In this document: piece by piece, positions 25,434-28,621 of the stretch
How the letters are laid out: every line of letters begins with the position of its first letter
Numbering within the stretch: the first letter of the stretch is position 1
Source of the DNA: CAYPLH01 sp964411505
GTDB lineage: Bacteria > Bacillota > Clostridia > CAYPLH01 > DUMO01
Length of the DNA stretch: 28,621 nt
Direction: 5' to 3'
Assembly: GCA_964411505.1 (NCBI GenBank)
Contig: CAYPLH010000050.1
Coordinates: 1-28,621 of the forward strand
Position numbers and translations under genes: made by a program
Notes under the pieces: model-generated
Told to the model about the DNA's origin: nothing
Databases searched by the model: none
The model's input: the letters and a program-made list of their open reading frames with translations, nothing else

Positions 25434-25580
25434 GAAACTCTTCGATAAATATATTTTATTCCTTTTGTAACACTTTATACTTTGATTATGAAAGTGATGT
25501 GTAGTTGTTTCAATTAAGATAGTACGAAATTAGTGAACAATAACTGTTTGCTAGGTCAATTGATGTGCCTAAAATAGAAT

Positions 25581-25635
25581 AAAAAAAGGGTTTTACTCAT
25601 TCAACTAGCCATGCTAGAAAAGCGAGTAAAACCCT
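25581..25635 (-). terminator. Intrinsic terminator of tRNA-Val
   Basis: AGGGTTTTACTC (25587-25598) pairs perfectly with GAGTAAAACCCT (25624-25635). The loop contains a further CTAGC/GCTAG stem. On the minus strand the 3' arm is followed by a run of T residues, so it terminates transcription of the tRNA gene just upstream. Confidence 0.85.
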
Positions 25636-25644
25636 CTTCTTTTT

Positions 25645-25721
25645 TGGTGACGAATGCTGGATTTGAACCAGCGACCCCTTGCATGTCAAGCAAGTACTCT
25701 AACCAACTGAGCTAATCCGTC
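25645..25721 (-). tRNA. tRNA-Val (anticodon GAC)
   Basis: A 77-nt cloverleaf on the minus strand. The acceptor stem GACGGAT pairs with ATTCGTC (one G-T), followed by discriminator A and an encoded CCA. D-arm GCTC/GAGT, anticodon stem CTTGC/GCAAG with loop TTGACAT, variable GGGTC, and T-arm GCTGG-TTCAAAT-CCAGC. The loop gives anticodon GAC, reading GUC and GUU. It is flanked by its own promoter and terminator. Confidence 0.97.
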
Positions 25722-25730
25722 ATACTATAT

Positions 25731-25759
25731 ATTATCTATATAGCCTACTCTTTTGTCAA
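25731..25759 (-). promoter_or_regulatory. Promoter of tRNA-Val
   Basis: On the minus strand TTGACA (25759-25754) and GATAAT (25736-25731) are separated by 17 bases; the predicted start lies a few bases before the tRNA 5' end at 25721. Confidence 0.75.
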
Positions 25760-25796
25760 GAGGCGAATTTTACATTCTTAACGAGTTTTAATCCCT

Positions 25797-25872
25797 GTGT
25801 GAAGTACTCAGCTGGTAGAGTGTCACCTTGACGTGGTGAAAGTCACAGGTTCGAGTCCTGTAACGCCCACCA
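25797..25872 (+). pseudogene. tRNA-Val(GAC) with replaced 5' acceptor strand
   Basis: From 25807 to 25872 this is an intact tRNA: D-arm ACTC/GAGT, anticodon arm TCACC-TTGACGT-GGTGA (anticodon GAC), T-arm ACAGG-TTCGAGT-CCTGT, 3' acceptor AACGCCC, A and CCA. The 5' acceptor strand, however, is GTGTGAA, where GGGCGTT would be expected to pair. Only three Watson-Crick pairs and one G-U of seven remain. The sequence before the D-arm therefore looks unrelated, as in a truncated copy or an attachment-site remnant. It differs in sequence from the intact tRNA-Val next to it. A strong terminator follows. Confidence 0.65.
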
Positions 25873-25877
25873 TATTT

Positions 25878-25906
25878 AAAAAGACTGCTTATAGCAGTCT
25901 TTTTTT
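25878..25906 (+). terminator. Intrinsic terminator after the defective tRNA-Val
   Basis: AAAAAGACTGC (25878-25888) pairs with GCAGTCTTTTT (25894-25904) around the loop TTATA, and the T-run continues to 25906. Confidence 0.88.
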
Positions 25907-25952
25907 AAGTTTATTTGTCTTTCTTTTATTTTATGATGTCCAGCCATTTACA

Positions 25953-27080
25953 TTAAGGTCTCTGCATTGATGCTACTTTTTGTGCTACCTTTTCTATTCT
26001 TTCGGCAGCATATTCAAAAAACTCCCGATAAGCACTGCAGTAATGATTTAGCACAGGATTGCCGTTTGCAAAAGGTTCACGATTCCTTCTGCATCCACCC
26101 CTGCAAATTCCAAACCAGTGGCATTTGAGACACTCCGGACTCTGATGCTTGGATACCTCTACAAATCTCTTGCCATTTTCAGAAAACTTCAATTCCTCAA
26201 AACTGGAATCCTTAAGGTTCCCAAGGTACCACTCATCCAATACATAAAAGTCGCATGGGTAGACGCCACCGTCCGCTTCCACAACAAACTGGCAACTACA
26301 TATTCCTGACATACCACAAGCTTCAGGAGGATGCCCCAATACCATACCAACTAAGTTGTCAAAATACCTTATACTTATATAATTATCATTCATAAAGTCG
26401 TTATACCACTCATCAAAAAGATTCCGCATAAAATATGAGAGTCTTTCAGGCGTAAGTGAGTATTCATAATTTCCAGGCTCTTCACCTAGGGGATCAAGAC
26501 ATGGTATATACTGTAAATATTTAAAATTGTTCTTCTTGAAAAAATTGTATACTTTCTTAACATGGCGGGCTACAAATGCATCTACAACAAAAAGTATGTT
26601 GTATTCCACCTTATGTTTATTGAACAGATTAACTGTGTTCATAACCTTGTTGAATGTGCCCTTTTTAATATGATCCACTCTGCTTGCATCATGAATATCT
26701 TTAGGACCGTCCAGTGAAAGCCCTACAAGAAAATTGTTTTTGGCAAGAAAACTAGCCCATTCATCATCTATAACAATTCCGTTAGTCTGAATTGCATTAT
26801 TAATAGAAACGTTCTTAACATTATATTTTTTTTCAAGTTCAATGAGCTTTTTATAAAAATCAATTCCAGCAAGTGTGGGTTCCCCGCCCTGAAAAGCGAT
26901 CGTGCAATTGTTGTCAGCAAACTCAAGAGTCTTCTTTACTAACGTTTCCAAAGTATCATAATCCATAATTCCATAAGATTCTGTCAATCTGTTTTCTGCT
27001 ATTGAGTGGTAAAAACAATATCTGCATCTGAGATTACATAAGCTAGAAGCTGGTTTAATCAGTAAACTAATTGGTGGCAT
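25953..27080 (-). CDS. Anaerobic sulfatase-maturating enzyme-like radical SAM/SPASM protein
   Basis: A 375-aa oxygen-sensitive radical SAM enzyme. The start at 27080 is preferred: GAAAGGA lies nine bases upstream and the protein then begins MPPISLLIKPASS, as characterised anSMEs do, whereas the upstream ATG at 27098 has no binding site. The radical SAM cluster is C15-x3-C19-x2-C22. D277 in VYPCDFYVLD matches the catalytic aspartate of the Clostridium perfringens enzyme. The SPASM cysteines that bind two auxiliary clusters are present (CGMSGICSC, C-x2-C-x5-C, and later cysteines). The family converts an active-site Cys or Ser of sulfatases to formylglycine. No sulfatase gene is in the window, so the partner lies elsewhere. 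It has its own promoter. Confidence 0.9.
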   Translation of the reverse strand: MPPISLLIKPASSLCNLRCRYCFYHSIAENRLTESYGIMDYDTLETLVKKTLEFADNNCTIAFQGGEPTLAGIDFYKKLIELEKKYNVKNVSINNAIQTNGIVIDDEWASFLAKNNFLVGLSLDGPKDIHDASRVDHIKKGTFNKVMNTVNLFNKHKVEYNILFVVDAFVARHVKKVYNFFKKNNFKYLQYIPCLDPLGEEPGNYEYSLTPERLSYFMRNLFDEWYNDFMNDNYISIRYFDNLVGMVLGHPPEACGMSGICSCQFVVEADGGVYPCDFYVLDEWYLGNLKDSSFEELKFSENGKRFVEVSKHQSPECLKCHWFGICRGGCRRNREPFANGNPVLNHYCSAYREFFEYAAERIEKVAQKVASMQRP

Positions 27081-27115
27081 AAAAAATTTTCCTTTCATTT
27101 TTTTGTTTTAATCAT

Positions 27116-27144
27116 ATTATAGCTTTCACTTAAGGGTTTTGCAA
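27116..27144 (-). promoter_or_regulatory. Promoter of the anSME-like gene
   Basis: On the minus strand TTGCAA (27144-27139) and a perfect TATAAT (27121-27116) are 17 bases apart. The element lies between the amidase stop and the anSME start. Confidence 0.7.
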
Positions 27145-27151
27145 CAAAGCT

Positions 27152-28255
27152 TTAAAAGTGCATATGTACCAGCCAAAATTTTATTCCTTTATCACTCCAT
27201 CCCAGATCCCATGGGACTCTGTATCTGTCAGTATTATGACTATTTACCAACGGATAGCCCTTAGAATCCCATCCTGTAACAACTGAAATATGTGTTACCT
27301 TTCCTTTTTTTTCATAAGCGACAAAATCGCCTGGTTGCATATTGAAAGCTGCTTTATAAATTTTTTCATAGGAACCGCTAGCAATAAGCGAAGCTCTCCC
27401 ACTATAGAGCATGTAGTCTTTGAATGCTGCTGCGTTAACCCAAGCCTTACTGCCTTCTTTTGTATAATTCCAAGAATAGTTCTTTTTAAACTTACCTCCT
27501 TCATACATTATCTGTGAAGCAAAATTCGCACAATCTCCTCCTAGGGAATTATAGTTTTTATACTTTTTATTATAAGTAAGCCCAAATTTGCTTTCAGCAG
27601 CAGCTCCACAATACCTGTCTGCATATTCTATCGCTGCATTCTGTCTTTTGCTTGTGTTTTTGCCTTCAAAACCCCTACCCAGTATATAATTGGTTATGCC
27701 ATTACTTGTTTTATCATCCAGATTTAAAGAATCTGCAAAAGGATCAGTATACCATTCTCTTGCAATAAGCCAGCTTTCTTCCCTCTTTACAACATCCATT
27801 GAGTGGTATGTACCTATCCTGAACATGTTTATTTTTTCAGGTTCATTTAAATAAGAATATTCATAAACAGTGGAAGCGGTAAAATTAACAGAAAAACCTG
27901 CTCCCTTGTGTTTTGCTTTCAATTTGTAAAGTGATGTATCTATATTCAAGAACTTTACTCCCTGCTTCTTGGACCATGAATGTAAATAGTTTGTTTTTTT
28001 TAGCCCATGCTCATAAGCCCACTCGCCAAGTTTGGTATTCAAAGCATATAAGCTTTTTAGACCATCTCCATCATTAACTAGGATAGCAAGGTTTCTGATT
28101 TTAAACATATTCTGTATTTCATCCTCAAACCCTGCAGGTTCTGTACTTACCCTAAGACTTGCAGGCACAATCCTCAAAGCCCACACAGCAACCAAAAAAA
28201 TAATAAAAGTAAGTACAATAATATAAAATGATAATCTACGGATTATTATTAGCAT
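27152..28255 (-). CDS. Membrane-anchored amidase-domain protein (Amidase_6, CHAP-like)
   Basis: A 367-aa protein with an uncleaved N-terminal membrane anchor (about 8-30), a middle region of mixed strands (about 45-170), and a C-terminal cysteine amidase domain of the Amidase_6 type (about 205-367). The likely catalytic residues are C242 in LGGDCANFASQ and H322 in THISVVTGW, with N338 or H340 in VNSHNTDRY as third member. This family is related to CHAP/NlpC-P60 peptidases and acts on cell-wall peptides. The cytoplasmic face of the anchor carries MLIIIRR. AAGGAG lies about eight bases upstream. The GC-rich 5' region before it may be regulatory. Confidence 0.82.
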   Translation of the reverse strand: MLIIIRRLSFYIIVLTFIIFLVAVWALRIVPASLRVSTEPAGFEDEIQNMFKIRNLAILVNDGDGLKSLYALNTKLGEWAYEHGLKKTNYLHSWSKKQGVKFLNIDTSLYKLKAKHKGAGFSVNFTASTVYEYSYLNEPEKINMFRIGTYHSMDVVKREESWLIAREWYTDPFADSLNLDDKTSNGITNYILGRGFEGKNTSKRQNAAIEYADRYCGAAAESKFGLTYNKKYKNYNSLGGDCANFASQIMYEGGKFKKNYSWNYTKEGSKAWVNAAAFKDYMLYSGRASLIASGSYEKIYKAAFNMQPGDFVAYEKKGKVTHISVVTGWDSKGYPLVNSHNTDRYRVPWDLGWSDKGIKFWLVHMHF

Positions 28256-28324
28256 ATTGCAGTCTCCTTAAATATAGAAAGTGTTAATGTGCCCCCTGAC
28301 ACTCCAAAAACTAACCCCTATTAA

Positions 28325-28460
28325 AACTTTTCACCATCAGGACAGGGCTTACCCTTTACATAGCTACAGGGGTACCATAAAGTGGTGAAGCGCTGTTCTG
28401 CTCAGCGCTCACTTGGTCGCCTGCCACTGCTCTGATTAGTGCGATTGCCGAGAGCCTGTA
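28325..28460 (-). other. GC-rich structured intergenic region, candidate ncRNA or leader
   Basis: About 135 bases upstream of the amidase gene are markedly richer in GC than the rest of the window and have no open frame. Visible stems: AGCGCTG (28389-28395) with CAGCGCT (28403-28409), extended by GTG/CAC past a bulged A; CACT/AGTG near 28425-28441; and several G- and C-tracts. It is oriented so that it could be the leader of the amidase mRNA, or an independent RNA. It matched none of the riboswitch classes I know by sequence. The remaining sequence between 28256 and 28566 holds nothing else I can name. Confidence 0.4.
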
Positions 28461-28566
28461 AATTGCTTAAAGCAAAAACTTTGTTTTTGTTCCATAAAAA
28501 TTATATGTTTGAAGACTAAAAATAGAAGCGTTATATTTGAACCGCATAATACTAACTTAAGATTAA

Positions 28567-28621
<55 letters not shown>

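Noticed and set aside
28325..28460. Known riboswitches (cobalamin, c-di-GMP, c-di-AMP, SAM, lysine, TPP)
   Set aside because: Short similarities such as GGGGTACC or GCCACTG were seen, but the ordered consensus elements of none of these classes are present on either strand.

Overview
The window reads as chromosomal DNA of a low-GC, anaerobic, endospore-forming Firmicute of class Clostridia, probably of the cellulolytic cluster III type, although the genus is a guess. The evidence is AT-rich DNA with strong AGGAGG ribosome binding sites, frequent TTG starts, an alpha/beta-type small acid-soluble spore protein, a DacF-like carboxypeptidase, an oxygen-sensitive anaerobic sulfatase-maturase-type radical SAM enzyme and a YesN/LplR-like sugar regulator. 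Most genes lie on the minus strand.

Layout from left to right: (1) 1-2.9 kb, a lipoate pair lipB-lipA behind a sigma-A promoter and a 150-nt structured leader, followed by a DUF4097 lipoprotein with its own promoter. (2) 3.0-4.9 kb, a plus-strand multi-spanning membrane protein with two repeated extracellular beta-domains and an intrinsic terminator. (3) 4.9-15.2 kb, a carbohydrate-uptake locus read right to left: Cache/AraC-type membrane regulator, two ABC permeases, lipoprotein binding protein, cytoplasmic GH3 beta-N-acetylglucosaminidase-like enzyme, HAD-like phosphatase and a metal-dependent amidohydrolase. No ATPase is present, so a shared ATPase encoded elsewhere is assumed. A frameshifted scrap of a second GH3 3' end sits right after the GH3 gene, and a 135-bp near-palindrome lies between the HAD and amidohydrolase genes. 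(4) 15.4-19.7 kb, three Tad-type secreted/pilin-like genes (TadE, DUF5702, TadE) with an octamer tandem repeat between two of them. (5) 19.8-21.6 kb, a B12-binding radical SAM protein. (6) 21.7-25.4 kb, a sporulation- and envelope-flavoured group: dacF, the SASP gene, a YetF/DUF421 plus DUF4363 pair, and a GDT1-family cation transporter. (7) 25.6-25.9 kb, an intact tRNA-Val(GAC) and, head to head with it, a different tRNA-Val(GAC) whose 5' acceptor strand has been replaced. (8) 25.9-28.3 kb, an anSME-like radical SAM enzyme and a membrane-anchored amidase-domain protein. (9) 28.3-28.6 kb, a GC-rich structured intergenic stretch and a TTAC microsatellite that runs to the window edge.

The most interesting signals are non-coding: the lipBA leader with mutually exclusive hairpins, the GC-rich structured stretch upstream of the amidase gene, the 5'-replaced tRNA-Val that looks like an integration scar, the long near-palindrome at 5974-6108 and the GH3 remnant. 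I did not find a CRISPR array, an insertion sequence with a transposase, a phage module or a complete defence system.
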